DNA of 64,000 bases from Elizabethkingia bruuniana (GCF_002024805.1 NZ_CP014337.1:3348001-3412000), one strand, 5' to 3'; shown: positions 35,425 through 45,475, counted from the first letter of the stretch. The notes: generated by a model not told the origin, from the letters alone. Made by a program: numbers and translations.

Positions 35425-38244
35425 CTAAATAACGAAATTAACAATTTTTTTAGGTACAACGATGATTTTCTTAGGTATTGCTCCATTTAGAATTTCAATT
35501 GTTTTGTCAAGTTTCAGCACTGCTTCTTCCACTTCTTTCGGTGTAAGGTTTGCCGATAATGCTGCCTTAAAACGCATTTTACCATTAAAACTTACCGGAT
35601 ATTCTATCTCATCCAACTCTAAATATTGTGAATTAAATACCGGGAAAGGAGCATATTCTATACTTTCTTTATTCCCTAAAAGAGACCATATCTCTTCCGT
35701 AATATGCGGAGCATAAGGAGAAATAATAACAGCCAAAGGCTCTAATATTTGTCTTTTGTTAGTCTTTAATTTAGTCAGTTCATTCACTGCAATCATAAAT
35801 GAACTTACAGATGTATTAAATGAGAAGTTCTCAATATCAAAAAGAACTTTCTGGATAAGAGTATGCAGAACTCTGTACTCTTCTTTTGTCGGTTCTTCAT
35901 CTGTAACTTCAAGCTCATCATTGGCATTGAAGTATAGATTCCATAGACGCTTTAAGAAACCATAAACACCACTAAGTCCTTGTGTATTCCATGGCTTGGA
36001 TTGCTCTAACGGACCTAAAAACATTTCGTATAAACGAAGACAGTCTGCACCATATTCATCACAAATATCATCAGGATTCACAACATTGAATTTAGACTTG
36101 GACATCTTTTCTACTTCACGTTCAGTAACGTACTTATCTCCGTCTTCTAAAATAAACTCAGCATCTTTAAACTCGGGTCTCCAACTTTTGAAAGCCTCCG
36201 TATCCAGTTCATCTGTCGCTCCTTTTAATAAGGATACATCAACATGAATTTTCTGAGTAGCATAATCTTTAGCAAGGTTCTTTGAAACAAACTGATTTGT
36301 TCCATCAATTCTGAATACAAAAGCACTCATTCCTAAGATCATCCCCTGATTAATAAGCTTTTGGAAAGGCTCTTCTTGTTCTATATAGTTACGGTCTTTT
36401 AAAAATTTATTCCAGAAACGGGAATATAATAGGTGTCCAGTAGCATGCTCACTACCACCTATATATAAATCTACCTGCCCCCAGTAATCTGTCATTTCTT
36501 TATCTGCAAAGTAGGAGTCATTGTGAGCATCCATATAGCGCAGGAAATACCATGAGCTACCAGCCCAACCTGGCATTGTGCTCAGTTCTAATGGGAAGAT
36601 AGTTTTATTATCGATAAGGTCAGTCGCTACAATTTTCTGATTAGCTTCGTCCCATCCATAATCTTTAGCATTTCCTAATGGCGGATCTCCGTCTTCAGTT
36701 GGCAAATATTTTTCTACTTCTGGTAATTCCAATGGTAATGCAGAAGCAGGCAAAGTATAAGGAACATCATCCTTATAATATACAGGTACTGGTTCACCCC
36801 AATATCTCTGACGGGAGAAGATAGCATCTCTCTGACGGTAATTGGTTGTAGCATTTCCTAAACCACGGCTAACAACTTCAGCAATAGCTTTTGCTTTTGC
36901 CTCTTCATATTTCAGGCCATTCAGAAAATCTGAATTGATACAGATACCATCTTTAGCAATGAATGGGTCTTCCTGAACATTCTCACCTCCTTCAACCACT
37001 TCGGTAATTTCTAACCCGAATTTCTTTGCAAAACGATGATCTCTCTCATCATGCGCAGGAACAGCCATTACAGCTCCTGTTCCGTAACCCATTAATACAT
37101 AGTCGGAAATATAAACCGGCATTTTCTTCCCGGTAAACGGATTAATTGCATAAACTCCTGTAAAGGCTCCCGAAACAGTTTTCACATCTGCCATACGATC
37201 TCTTTCTGATTTTAGAGAAGTCTGCTCAATATAATCTTGCACTTCGTCTTTTTGCTCAGTCGTTACAATTTCTTGTACCAATGGACTTTCTGGTGCCAAT
37301 ACCATAAAAGTCGAACCGAAAATAGTATCAGGACGCGTCGTAAATACTTTTATCTGTACATCAGAATTTTCAAGACCAAAGTTAACTTCCGCTCCCTGAG
37401 ATTTACCAATCCAGTATTCCTGAGCGTCTTTCAATGGTTGTGGCCAGTCTAATGTTTTTAGTCCTTGTAATAGTCTTTCTGAGTATGCGGTAATCCTCAT
37501 ACTCCACTGCATCATTTTTTTCTGATACACCGGGAAACCTCCACGCTCAGACTTACCATTAATAACCTCATCATTTGCTAATACAGTTCCCAGTCCCGGA
37601 CACCAGTTTACGGTAGTCTCGGCACGGAAAGCCAAACGATAGTTTAATAAAATCTCTTGTTGTTCTTTCTCAGATTTTGCATTCCATTCAGCAGCCGTAA
37701 ATTCTATTTTTTCAGTCTGAACTGCATTTAAACCTTCTGTTCCTTTTTCAGAAAGATGCTTTATCAAAGTATCAATAGCTTCAGCTTTATCAGTATCATT
37801 ATTATACCATGAATGGAATAATTCTATAAAGATCCATTGTGTAAATTTGTAATAACTGGCATCTGAAGTACGGAATTGTCTGGACCAATCGAATGAGAAA
37901 CCAATTCTTTTCAATTGCTTCTCGTAACGATTGATATTTTCTTCTGTTGTAATAGCCGGATGCTGTCCTGTCTGAATTGCATATTGTTCTGCAGGTAATC
38001 CGAAGCTGTCATAACCAATAGGATGCAGGACACTAAATCCCTGATGTCTTTTGTAGCGGCTTACAATATCCGAAGCGATATAGCCCAGCGGGTGTCCCAC
38101 ATGCAGTCCTGCCCCTGATGGATAAGGGAACATGTCGAGTACATAATATTTAGGCTTTGTAGATTTCGCATCGGTCTTATAAGTTTCATTTTTGGCCCAA
38201 TACTGCTGCCATTTGCTTTCAATCTGGTTATGATCGTAATACAC
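35425..38244 (-). CDS. leuS: Leucine-tRNA ligase
   Basis: A 939-aa class I synthetase charging tRNA-Leu. The HIGH-type motif HVGHPLGY is at about 47-54 and KMSKSKF at about 713. Between them are the CP1 editing domain (FTTRPDTIFGSTFMVLAPESPLV, MAVPAHDERD) and the catalytic WAGSSWYFLRYMD region. The C-terminal part is the anticodon domain. Extra residues near 160-210 make it longer than the E. coli enzyme (860 aa), as is common in Bacteroidota. Monocistronic on minus. Confidence 0.96.
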   Translation of the reverse strand: MYYDHNQIESKWQQYWAKNETYKTDAKSTKPKYYVLDMFPYPSGAGLHVGHPLGYIASDIVSRYKRHQGFSVLHPIGYDSFGLPAEQYAIQTGQHPAITTEENINRYEKQLKRIGFSFDWSRQFRTSDASYYKFTQWIFIELFHSWYNNDTDKAEAIDTLIKHLSEKGTEGLNAVQTEKIEFTAAEWNAKSEKEQQEILLNYRLAFRAETTVNWCPGLGTVLANDEVINGKSERGGFPVYQKKMMQWSMRITAYSERLLQGLKTLDWPQPLKDAQEYWIGKSQGAEVNFGLENSDVQIKVFTTRPDTIFGSTFMVLAPESPLVQEIVTTEQKDEVQDYIEQTSLKSERDRMADVKTVSGAFTGVYAINPFTGKKMPVYISDYVLMGYGTGAVMAVPAHDERDHRFAKKFGLEITEVVEGGENVQEDPFIAKDGICINSDFLNGLKYEEAKAKAIAEVVSRGLGNATTNYRQRDAIFSRQRYWGEPVPVYYKDDVPYTLPASALPLELPEVEKYLPTEDGDPPLGNAKDYGWDEANQKIVATDLIDNKTIFPLELSTMPGWAGSSWYFLRYMDAHNDSYFADKEMTDYWGQVDLYIGGSEHATGHLLYSRFWNKFLKDRNYIEQEEPFQKLINQGMILGMSAFVFRIDGTNQFVSKNLAKDYATQKIHVDVSLLKGATDELDTEAFKSWRPEFKDAEFILEDGDKYVTEREVEKMSKSKFNVVNPDDICDEYGADCLRLYEMFLGPLEQSKPWNTQGLSGVYGFLKRLWNLYFNANDELEVTDEEPTKEEYRVLHTLIQKVLFDIENFSFNTSVSSFMIAVNELTKLKTNKRQILEPLAVIISPYAPHITEEIWSLLGNKESIEYAPFPVFNSQYLELDEIEYPVSFNGKMRFKAALSANLTPKEVEEAVLKLDKTIEILNGAIPKKIIVVPKKIVNFVI

Positions 38245-38294
38245 TTTATAAAATTATTTTTTTATTAAAATTAGATTTTCACAAAAGTACAATA

Positions 38295-38330
38295 TAAAAA
38301 ACAATAATCTCCACAAAAGCTTGTGGAGAT
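38295..38330 (-). terminator. Terminator after the lipocalin-like lipoprotein gene
   Basis: ATCTCCACAA/TTGTGGAGAT (38307-38330) with a 4-nt loop is followed on the minus strand by TATTGTTTTTTAT. Confidence 0.8.
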
Positions 38331-38361
38331 CTATTAAATTATACTGCGTTTTGTTTTTTTG

Positions 38362-38820
38362 TTATGCCTTGATATACTTCATCGTAGCCTTTACCTTGAC
38401 GTTATCAATGGTCTTATTTTGTGAAATTACAAGCGTTGTATTTGTCACCCCTTCTACTCTTGCTTCATCTTTCTGTCCGTTTGTATAAGTCTGGTAAATT
38501 GTACCTCTTTCAACACTAAATGTAAAGTTAAGATTTCCAGAATCTTTACAGGTCCCGGGTGTTGAAATACTTTCATAACCACGCTCTACTCCTTTACCAT
38601 CTGCACCATTAAATAAAATTGTAGATCTGCGGAAGCATTCGTCATTAAAAACTTTTTTCTGCCCATTACCTTCAATAGTAAGAGATTCAAGTTTCCAGTT
38701 TCCATAAATTTCTGCAGGTTCAACCACAAGGTAATTATTATCATTATCCCGGGAGCTGCATGATCCGATTGCTAAAAAAGCTACAATAAATAAAAAGAAT
38801 AGTTTTAGTTTCATATTCAT
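38362..38820 (-). CDS. Lipocalin-like lipoprotein
   Basis: A 152-aa predicted lipoprotein with the lipobox ending at about Cys21 (AIGSCS). The mature part is all-beta with the opening IYGNWKLESLTIEGNG and alternating strands, the style of Bacteroidota lipocalin-like proteins. Two cysteines (FNDECF and GTCKDS) could form a disulfide. Two in-frame ATGs two codons apart are possible starts. It stands alone between leuS and waaA. Ligand and function are unknown. Confidence 0.65.
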   Translation of the reverse strand: MNMKLKLFFLFIVAFLAIGSCSSRDNDNNYLVVEPAEIYGNWKLESLTIEGNGQKKVFNDECFRRSTILFNGADGKGVERGYESISTPGTCKDSGNLNFTFSVERGTIYQTYTNGQKDEARVEGVTNTTLVISQNKTIDNVKVKATMKYIKA

Positions 38821-38903
38821 CTGATGTTAATATTTCTCTATGGCGTGAAATTAAATAAAAAGATACACTCCTTCCAACTTTTTCACAAATAGTATAGTAA
38901 GTA

Positions 38904-40142
38904 TTAGTTACAGTGAATATTATCAAGAATAATGGCAGCTGCATCGGGCTGATCATTTATAAATTTACCTGCTACAGAAGCCATATTTCTTCTTTGATTT
39001 TCGTCCCGGAACAATTGAGAAAGAAACTTAACGGCATTATTTTCGTCGGAAAAGCTTTTTGCAGCACCAGCATCAATCAAAGCGTCGGCTTCAGGATTCT
39101 TCTTATATCGATTGCCAAAAACCACAGGTACAGCATAAGCCGCGGCTTCCAATATATTATGCAAACCCGAAGTATGAAAACCCCCTCCTACCACAGCAAC
39201 ATCCGCATAATGATAAAGACGGGACAGCATTCCTATATTGTCAATAATTAATAGCTGATGACCTGAAGCTGATAATTGGGTACTTTCTAAACTGCTATAC
39301 AAAACAGCCTTATCTGCGAAACGATGCTTAATCTGTGGAACACGTTTCAGATCATGAGGGGCTAGAATTATTTTTGTGTCCGAATTCTCACTAATAAATT
39401 TTTCAACCAAATTTTCTTCAGTTTCCCAGGAACTACCGATAACTAGGACCGGTTTGTTCTGAATAAAACCCTGAATAAACGGAACTTCTGTAAAGTTCTT
39501 TACATTTTGTTTTACTCTGTCATACCTTGTATCTCCGGTATATAGAGAATTTGTAAGCCCTATTGACTCGGCAAGTTTCAGTGAGTGTTCTGTTTGATGA
39601 AAAAATATGGTGATATTTTTTCGAAGCTGCTCCACAAAAAAACGCCCTCCGGATGTAAAGAACTTTTGTTTTTCATAAAACAATGCTGAAACAACATAAA
39701 TTGGTATATTCTTTTGATGTAATACTTCCAGCAATCGATACCAGAAATCATACTTTACCGTAAAAAAAATAGCGGTCTGAAATGAATTTACAAACTGCTT
39801 GATTGCATTTTTTTTGTCAAACGGAAGATAGCAGATTACATCTGCAATATGCTTTTTCTTCACTACGTTTTCATAACCCGATGGAGAAAAAAAACTAACG
39901 AGAATTTTATAATCAGGATACTGGATTTTTAACCTCTCAAGAACAGGAAGTCCTTGTTCGTATTCGCCCAGGCTGGCAGCATGCATCCAGATAATTTTAT
40001 CATCTTTAGCAAATGCCTGTTGAACATTTTTCAGGGAATCTCTTCTCCCGGCCACACCTTTTTTCACTTTTTCATTAAAAAGCGAAGCAATCTTCATCCC
40101 GAGGGCCATTAGCGAGATAGATATATCGTATAAAAAAAACAT
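38904..40142 (-). CDS. waaA: 3-deoxy-D-manno-octulosonic acid (Kdo) transferase
   Basis: A 412-aa GT30 enzyme adding Kdo to lipid IVA at the inner face of the cytoplasmic membrane. An N-terminal membrane-associated helix is followed by IIWMHAASLGEYEQGLPVL (the conserved catalytic Glu region), LVSFFSPSGYE and YDFWYRLLEVL. The CMP-Kdo-binding half has VIGSSWETEE, ILAPHDLKRVPQI and VVGGGFHTSGLHNILEAAAYAVPVVFG. Last gene of a four-gene minus operon, complementing lpxB in this window. Confidence 0.92.
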   Translation of the reverse strand: MFFLYDISISLMALGMKIASLFNEKVKKGVAGRRDSLKNVQQAFAKDDKIIWMHAASLGEYEQGLPVLERLKIQYPDYKILVSFFSPSGYENVVKKKHIADVICYLPFDKKNAIKQFVNSFQTAIFFTVKYDFWYRLLEVLHQKNIPIYVVSALFYEKQKFFTSGGRFFVEQLRKNITIFFHQTEHSLKLAESIGLTNSLYTGDTRYDRVKQNVKNFTEVPFIQGFIQNKPVLVIGSSWETEENLVEKFISENSDTKIILAPHDLKRVPQIKHRFADKAVLYSSLESTQLSASGHQLLIIDNIGMLSRLYHYADVAVVGGGFHTSGLHNILEAAAYAVPVVFGNRYKKNPEADALIDAGAAKSFSDENNAVKFLSQLFRDENQRRNMASVAGKFINDQPDAAAIILDNIHCN

Positions 40143-40167
40143 TCTTTATCCGGAAACTGAATTTATT

Positions 40168-40518
40168 CTAAACGGTATAGTGTGCAAACATTTTGTTCAC
40201 CTTACCTTCTTCATTAAAAAACATCACTTCGACAGCTTTTTTGTCCATTACTGATTTATAATAAAGCGCAACAGAATTAACTCCTTCTGTTACATCATAA
40301 AGCACGAAATGCAAATCTGGTATTTTATCCAGCGCTCTTTTCCAATAATCAGCAACAGCATCTTTACCTTTCAAACTTCCATCACCTTCTCCCAGCGCCA
40401 TCTTAATCATAGGTGTTGTAATTTCTATATCTTCTGAATAATGACTTAAAATGACATCCAGATCATGGGAATTCCATGCTTCAATCCAGGTTTTGGCAAA
40501 TTGTTGAGCTTTAGACAT
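40168..40518 (-). CDS. NTF2-like (SnoaL-type) protein
   Basis: A 116-aa cone-shaped alpha+beta fold protein (FAKTWIEAWNSHDLDVILSHYSEDIEITTP) typical of the nuclear-transport-factor-2/SnoaL superfamily. It has no signal peptide. Members include isomerases, cyclases and binding proteins, and nothing here fixes which. It lies between the C40 peptidase (17 nt) and waaA (25 nt) in one operon. Confidence 0.75.
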   Translation of the reverse strand: MSKAQQFAKTWIEAWNSHDLDVILSHYSEDIEITTPMIKMALGEGDGSLKGKDAVADYWKRALDKIPDLHFVLYDVTEGVNSVALYYKSVMDKKAVEVMFFNEEGKVNKMFAHYTV

Positions 40519-40535
40519 CGCTTAAAATTTATAGA

Positions 40536-41255
40536 TTATCCAAGAATATTCCGGATAAATCTTAGTTTGTGAGTATGTTTATTCAGTTCTTTATTAAAGA
40601 TACCTGACGAGTCTAGTGTATCAATACGCACCTTACCATGTGCATGAATAATCTGATTATTCTCCAGCATAAAACCAACGTGAATGATACGCCCTTCAGA
40701 GTTTTCAAAGAAAGCCAAATCTCCTGGCTGCGCTTCTTCTATAAAGCTTAATGGTTCTCCCACTTCTCCCTGCTGATAAGCATCACGGGGATATTTTATA
40801 TCGTGTACTTTTAGCACCAGTTGTGTAAATCCGGAACAATCGACTCCAAAGAAACTCTTACCACCCCACAGATATGGAACATTCAGAAATTCCTTAGCCG
40901 TTTCTATAATACTCTGACGTATTGTTGCGCCACGTTGTGCGTGTACAGTTTCAAAAGAAACTTCTGAACCCATAGACAACAACATTTTCCCGCTCTCCAT
41001 CACACGGGACTGAAAAGGCTCTGTAACGAGATGGGTTTTTCTCTTTGCCAGAAAATCATCTGTCACTAAAGTAATCTGCTTGGTGTCAATCCAGCCTTCA
41101 TAGCCATCGTAGTGCATCTTGATTCTGGTCCAGTTATTTATTACCTCCAGTATATCCGCACTCTCTCCATACAGCATCTCTGTAACAATCTCCGCTTTAT
41201 CTGTTTTATCAGCTCGCACCGGAGCTACAGATACGTTACAAACTCCTTTATCCAT
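40536..41255 (-). CDS. NlpC/P60 (C40) peptidase with SH3-type N-terminus, YkfC-like
   Basis: A 239-aa cysteine peptidase. Residues 1-65 form a bacterial SH3-like domain (LYGESADILEVINNWTRIKM, YEGWIDTKQI). The C40 domain at about 115-235 has the catalytic Cys in FFGVDCSGFTQLV (about residue 138), the His in GRIIHVGFML and the third polar residue in IIHAHGKV. There is no signal peptide, which fits cytoplasmic gamma-D-glutamyl-L-diamino acid endopeptidases of murein-peptide recycling rather than secreted wall hydrolases. The start codon overlaps the O-methyltransferase stop by one base. Confidence 0.85.
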   Translation of the reverse strand: MDKGVCNVSVAPVRADKTDKAEIVTEMLYGESADILEVINNWTRIKMHYDGYEGWIDTKQITLVTDDFLAKRKTHLVTEPFQSRVMESGKMLLSMGSEVSFETVHAQRGATIRQSIIETAKEFLNVPYLWGGKSFFGVDCSGFTQLVLKVHDIKYPRDAYQQGEVGEPLSFIEEAQPGDLAFFENSEGRIIHVGFMLENNQIIHAHGKVRIDTLDSSGIFNKELNKHTHKLRFIRNILG

Positions 41256-41902
41256 TATTTTTTTCTAATTAAATGTACACCGTCCCGCAAAGGTAGAATT
41301 ACATTTTCGAAATCCGGGTCTTCTGTTACAATTTTATTAACCAATTTAATCTGTTGGGTAGATTTATCTTTAGGATTTTCTTCTATTACCTTTCCATACC
41401 ATAGCACATTATCTATAAGCACTACCCCTCCCTTTCGGAGTTTTGGTTTTATAAGTTCTATATAAGCTGCATAATTTTCTTTGTCAGCATCTATAAATAC
41501 TAAATCAAAAGTTACATCTAATTTTTTAATTTCTTCTTTAGCATCTCCTAAAATAAATTCTATCTGAGCATTATATTCGCTTTCGTCAAAATATTTTTGA
41601 GGCAGGTAGGCCAGATCTTCATTTTTATCCAGCGTGTAAATCTTTCCGTCTTCAGCCAGCCCTTCAGCCATACTCAATGTTGCATATCCTGTAAACGTTC
41701 CGATTTCCAAAACATTCTTAGGATTCAGAATATGTGATAAGATACTTAAAAAACGTCCCTGAAGATAGCCGGAAATCATATGCGGCTGTGTCGTTTTCTG
41801 AAAAGTTTCTTTTCTCAGTCGTTTCAGGATATCAGGTTCTGCAGAAGCATTATCTTCCAGATACCTTTCTATTTCCGGGAATTTTTCTTCAAATAAAGCC
41901 AT
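41255..41902 (-). CDS. Class I SAM-dependent O-methyltransferase
   Basis: A 215-aa protein starting at the ATG at 41902 (MALFEEKFPEIERYLE); the frame is open to 41980 but the added residues look non-coding. The SAM-binding motif is VLEIGTFTGYATLSMAEGL at about 60-78. The metal-dependent catechol/caffeoyl-CoA O-methyltransferase pattern follows: FDLVFIDADKENY and GGVVLIDNVLWYGKV. The substrate is unknown. First gene of the operon that runs through the C40 peptidase and NTF2-like protein to waaA. Confidence 0.88.
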   Translation of the reverse strand: MALFEEKFPEIERYLEDNASAEPDILKRLRKETFQKTTQPHMISGYLQGRFLSILSHILNPKNVLEIGTFTGYATLSMAEGLAEDGKIYTLDKNEDLAYLPQKYFDESEYNAQIEFILGDAKEEIKKLDVTFDLVFIDADKENYAAYIELIKPKLRKGGVVLIDNVLWYGKVIEENPKDKSTQQIKLVNKIVTEDPDFENVILPLRDGVHLIRKK

Positions 41903-41993
41903 TTTTCTTTTTATATACAGGTTAATAATAGCTTTTACCCGCAATACAATTAAGACGGATGGGTAAAAACTATTTAACAAATTTCAGATTATT

Positions 41994-42020
41994 TTTGCAA
42001 CTAGCAAAATCCTACCTTTG
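41994..42020 (+). promoter_or_regulatory. Possible promoter of tilS-dsbD
   Basis: The -7 box TACCTTTG at 42013-42020 is a full consensus match. The nearest -33 TTTG (41994-41997) is only 15 nt away, shorter than usual. The start site near 42027 supports the tilS ATG at 42037 and excludes the upstream frame start. Confidence 0.4.
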
Positions 42021-42036
42021 TTGTTTAAACCTGTAT

Positions 42037-43338
42037 ATGCCCCAGCTAACATCTACATACCTGAAAGAACACTTACAAAGCCTTCATAATACCATAGAGA
42101 ATCAGTCGTTTCTGCTTGCTCTAAGTGGTGGTGCAGACAGCATGGTTCTTGCGGATTTGTTTTTGAAAGCAGGAATTTCTTTTGAAGCCGCCCATGTCAA
42201 TTATCATTTGCGTGGAGAGGACTCGAATCTGGATCAGCAGATCGTTGAAGATTTTTGTAAAGAGCACAATATTATTCTTCACACCTATGATGTATCTGAA
42301 AAAGACAACAAACCTGAGAATTCAATAGAATTATGGGCCCGGGAAATACGTTATCACTTTTTCTTCCGCCTTTTAGAGGAACAACAGCTAGATTTTATTG
42401 TAATGGGTCACCATCTGAATGATCAGTTGGAAACCTTCATTATCAATCTTTCTAAAGCGTCTGGTATTACAGGCCTCAGTGGCATTCCGGAAAACAACAA
42501 CAAAATACTGCGCCCATTTCTCCATATAACAAAAGTAGATATCTATAAATTTGCAGAGGAAAACGGGGTTAGCTTCCGTGAGGATCACACAAACCAAAGT
42601 AAAGATTACCTACGGAATCAAATCCGGCATGACATTTCCCCTGAAATGGAGAAAACAAATCCTCATTTTTGGGAGAATTTCGATAAAAGTATCTCTTTTC
42701 TCAATCAGGCAAAAAACTTTATAGAGGAGCAGCTGCAAAAAATACTGGATGACATCATTATTTCTGAAACAAATGATGAACTTATCCTTGATAAAGAAAA
42801 GTTGGCTTCTCAGTCGGATTTTGTCCGTTATGAAATTCTGAAAAAATATGGGTTTACCAATCCCGTTGAGCAACAAAAGATTTTCGAGGCCGACTCAGGA
42901 AGTCGGTTTAAAGGAAATACGCTCAATCTCTTTATTCACCGGGACCAGCTTATTATAACTCCTAGAAATATTTCCGAGGAAGAAACAGAGCAGGAAATAA
43001 TTTTGATTCCTGACGAACCAATTAGCATTCCTGAAAAAATGTTACTTTCTGAAAATAAACTAAATCTGAAACCTTACTGGGAGATAGATCTTCAGAAAGT
43101 CGTTTTACCACTAAAATTACGCAAAGCAAAAAGCGGAGATTTTTTTCACCCTAAAGGAATGAAAGGCAAAAAGTTAGTCTCAAAATTCTTTAAAGACGAA
43201 AAAATCTCTATTTTAGCAAGGCAAAAAGTCTGGCTACTTTCAGATTCGGAGGAAAATGTCGTTGGAATCATCAATTATCGACAAGACGGAAGATTTCTGC
43301 CAGAAAACAATAACCCAAAAATATATTTGTATTTATGA
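42037..43338 (+). CDS. tilS: tRNA(Ile)-lysidine synthase
   Basis: A 433-aa enzyme converting C34 of tRNA-Ile(CAU) to lysidine so that it reads AUA. The PP-loop ATP motif LALSGGADSMVLAD is at about 25-38. GHHLNDQLETFIINL and DHTNQSKDYLRNQIRH are family motifs. The C-terminal TilS domain has KSGDFFHPKGMKGKKLVSKFFKDEKI. The start was set at the ATG at 42037 because the extra residues of the longer frame overlap the promoter. It overlaps dsbD by 4 nt (ATGA). Confidence 0.93.
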   Translation: MPQLTSTYLKEHLQSLHNTIENQSFLLALSGGADSMVLADLFLKAGISFEAAHVNYHLRGEDSNLDQQIVEDFCKEHNIILHTYDVSEKDNKPENSIELWAREIRYHFFFRLLEEQQLDFIVMGHHLNDQLETFIINLSKASGITGLSGIPENNNKILRPFLHITKVDIYKFAEENGVSFREDHTNQSKDYLRNQIRHDISPEMEKTNPHFWENFDKSISFLNQAKNFIEEQLQKILDDIIISETNDELILDKEKLASQSDFVRYEILKKYGFTNPVEQQKIFEADSGSRFKGNTLNLFIHRDQLIITPRNISEEETEQEIILIPDEPISIPEKMLLSENKLNLKPYWEIDLQKVVLPLKLRKAKSGDFFHPKGMKGKKLVSKFFKDEKISILARQKVWLLSDSEENVVGIINYRQDGRFLPENNNPKIYLYL

Positions 43339-45386
43339 AAAAATGGCTTTGGCTATTTTTACTATTCGTATATACTGGCTTTAGTGCCCAGATTAAAGAT
43401 GTAGTAAAATGGACCTACCAACTAAACAAGGTTAGTGATAGTGAGTATGAAGCAGTATTAACTGCTAACATGGAGAGTGGCTGGCATATTTATTCCAAAG
43501 ATTTACCACCGGACAGTGGTATTCCTACTGAAATGAAAGTGACCTCCAAGGACATACAAACTATTGGAGGCTTCCGCGAAGCTGGTAAAAAAATTGAAGA
43601 GTTTAGTGAGGCTTTCGGAGCCCAGATTGTATACTATTCCAATTCTGCTAAATTTATTCAGAAGTTTAAACTAAAAGACCCTAAGAAGGCAGCTAAAGTA
43701 GTTGCAGAAATTACTTTCCAAACATGTAATGACCGTGTTTGCCTTGCTCCGAATACTTTGGAATTCGAGAAAGAGGTTGCCGCAACCGGAGAAGCTAAAG
43801 CTGAAGAAAAAGAAGAGGTTAAAGCACAGGATACAATGCCTGAAACCACAACAATTACCGAAACCGGAACTACTGCCGATGTAGAAGTAAAAATGCCTGC
43901 AAGTACAGACGGAATCAGAGTAAACAGCCTGGATTTCAGAAAACCTTTGGTAGATTGTGGAACTGAACAAGTGAAAGAAGATTCCGGCAACGGATTAGTA
44001 TTTGTTCTTGGTTTCTTAGGTGGGCTTATTGCACTTCTTACCCCTTGTGTATTCCCAATGATTCCGCTTACTGTTTCTTTCTTTACAAAAGGAGCGGCTA
44101 ACAAGGCGAAAGGAAAAAGAAATGCAATTATTTATGGACTTTTCATTCTGCTTATTTTCGTGGCATTGAGTATTCCATTTTATATTCTGGACGGTATCAG
44201 CGGAAATATTTTCAATGATATCTCTACCAATATATGGCTAAACCTGTTCTTCTTTGCAATCTTCTTATTCTTTGCGTTGAGTTTCTTCGGATATTACGAA
44301 ATTACACTACCAAACTGGATTGCTAATAAATCTGCAAAGGCAGAAGAAGCCGGAGGTATAATCGGTATTTTCTTTATGGCCCTTACATTGGTTATTGTTT
44401 CATTCTCATGTACAGGTCCTATTCTGGGAAGCTTACTGGGAGGTGTAGCTTCCAGTGCTAAAAATATTCCGGTATTATTAACTTTTGCTTTAGGTGGATT
44501 TGGACTGGCATGGGCTATTGTTTTCGGATTACTAGCTCTATTCCCACAAGCATTACAGTCATTACCAAAATCTGGTGGCTGGATGAATACTGTGAAAGTT
44601 GTATTAGGCTTTATAGAAGTTGCACTAGCATTAAAATTCCTTTCCAAAGCAGACTTAGTTTCCAAAACATTCCTTCTGAAAAGAGAAATATTTATAGGAC
44701 TATGGATTCTTGTTACGATTGGATTAGTACTATACTTATTCGGAAAAATAAGATTCCCGCACGATGATAAAAATCCTAAAATATCTGTTACCAGAAAAAT
44801 ATTAGGCGTACTTGGAATAGGGTTTATTATCTATTTAATTCCGGGCTTATTACCTTCTGAAAAACCAAGACTGGCAACATTAAGCGGTATTTTGCCTCCG
44901 ATGAATGTGAGTCTTTACAAAAGTGAAAAAGATGGTATCCTGGGACTAAAACCAGAGCATGATTACTTCAAAGCAATAGAATTGGCCAAGAAAGAAGGCA
45001 AACCTGTACTAATTGACTTTACCGGATATGGCTGTGAAAACTGTCGTAAAATGGAAGAGTTTGTATGGAGTGAAGCAGACATTCTGCCAATTATTCAGAA
45101 TGAAGTTATCCTGGCATCTGTCTATGTAGATGACAAAGAAGAACTTCCTGCTGACCAGCAAACATCCATAGATATGGGGAATGGTCAGAAAAAGAAGATT
45201 AAAACAATCGGAGACAAATGGTCCATGTTCCAGCAAGTGAACTTCAACAATAATTCTCAACCGCATTATGTGTTAGTAACACCTGATCAGAAAGTTATAA
45301 ACGCACCTGTTTCAGGATATATGCCTAAAGAAGAGTTTAAGAAATTCCTGGAGTGTGGAATTAACTACTACAAAAAGAATAAATAA
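43335..45386 (+). CDS. dsbD: Thiol:disulfide interchange protein DsbD
   Basis: A 683-aa protein moving reducing power from cytoplasmic thioredoxin to the periplasm. A signal peptide (about 1-18) is followed by the DsbD-alpha-like domain with a cysteine pair in TCNDRVCLAP, a Glu/Thr-rich linker (about 155-195) and a membrane domain with the redox cysteines Cys238 (LTPCVFPMIPL) and Cys359 (SCTGPILGSLLGG). A C-terminal thioredoxin-like domain carries Cys567 and Cys570 (GCENCRKME). All three redox sites are complete. Its start overlaps the tilS stop. Confidence 0.93.
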   Translation: MKKWLWLFLLFVYTGFSAQIKDVVKWTYQLNKVSDSEYEAVLTANMESGWHIYSKDLPPDSGIPTEMKVTSKDIQTIGGFREAGKKIEEFSEAFGAQIVYYSNSAKFIQKFKLKDPKKAAKVVAEITFQTCNDRVCLAPNTLEFEKEVAATGEAKAEEKEEVKAQDTMPETTTITETGTTADVEVKMPASTDGIRVNSLDFRKPLVDCGTEQVKEDSGNGLVFVLGFLGGLIALLTPCVFPMIPLTVSFFTKGAANKAKGKRNAIIYGLFILLIFVALSIPFYILDGISGNIFNDISTNIWLNLFFFAIFLFFALSFFGYYEITLPNWIANKSAKAEEAGGIIGIFFMALTLVIVSFSCTGPILGSLLGGVASSAKNIPVLLTFALGGFGLAWAIVFGLLALFPQALQSLPKSGGWMNTVKVVLGFIEVALALKFLSKADLVSKTFLLKREIFIGLWILVTIGLVLYLFGKIRFPHDDKNPKISVTRKILGVLGIGFIIYLIPGLLPSEKPRLATLSGILPPMNVSLYKSEKDGILGLKPEHDYFKAIELAKKEGKPVLIDFTGYGCENCRKMEEFVWSEADILPIIQNEVILASVYVDDKEELPADQQTSIDMGNGQKKKIKTIGDKWSMFQQVNFNNNSQPHYVLVTPDQKVINAPVSGYMPKEEFKKFLECGINYYKKNK

Positions 45387-45403
45387 TATAGCATTCTAAT
45401 GCT

Positions 45404-45437
45404 AAAGGCGGCCGGAAATTTTCCGGCCGCCTTTTTA
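45404..45437 (+). terminator. Terminator after dsbD
   Basis: A long GC-rich stem, AAAGGCGGCCGGAAA with TTTCCGGCCGCCTTT, and a T-run, 17 nt past the stop. Confidence 0.9.
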
Positions 45438-45475
45438 TTCACCTCTATATTTACTCCCAAAACATATGTCAGCTT

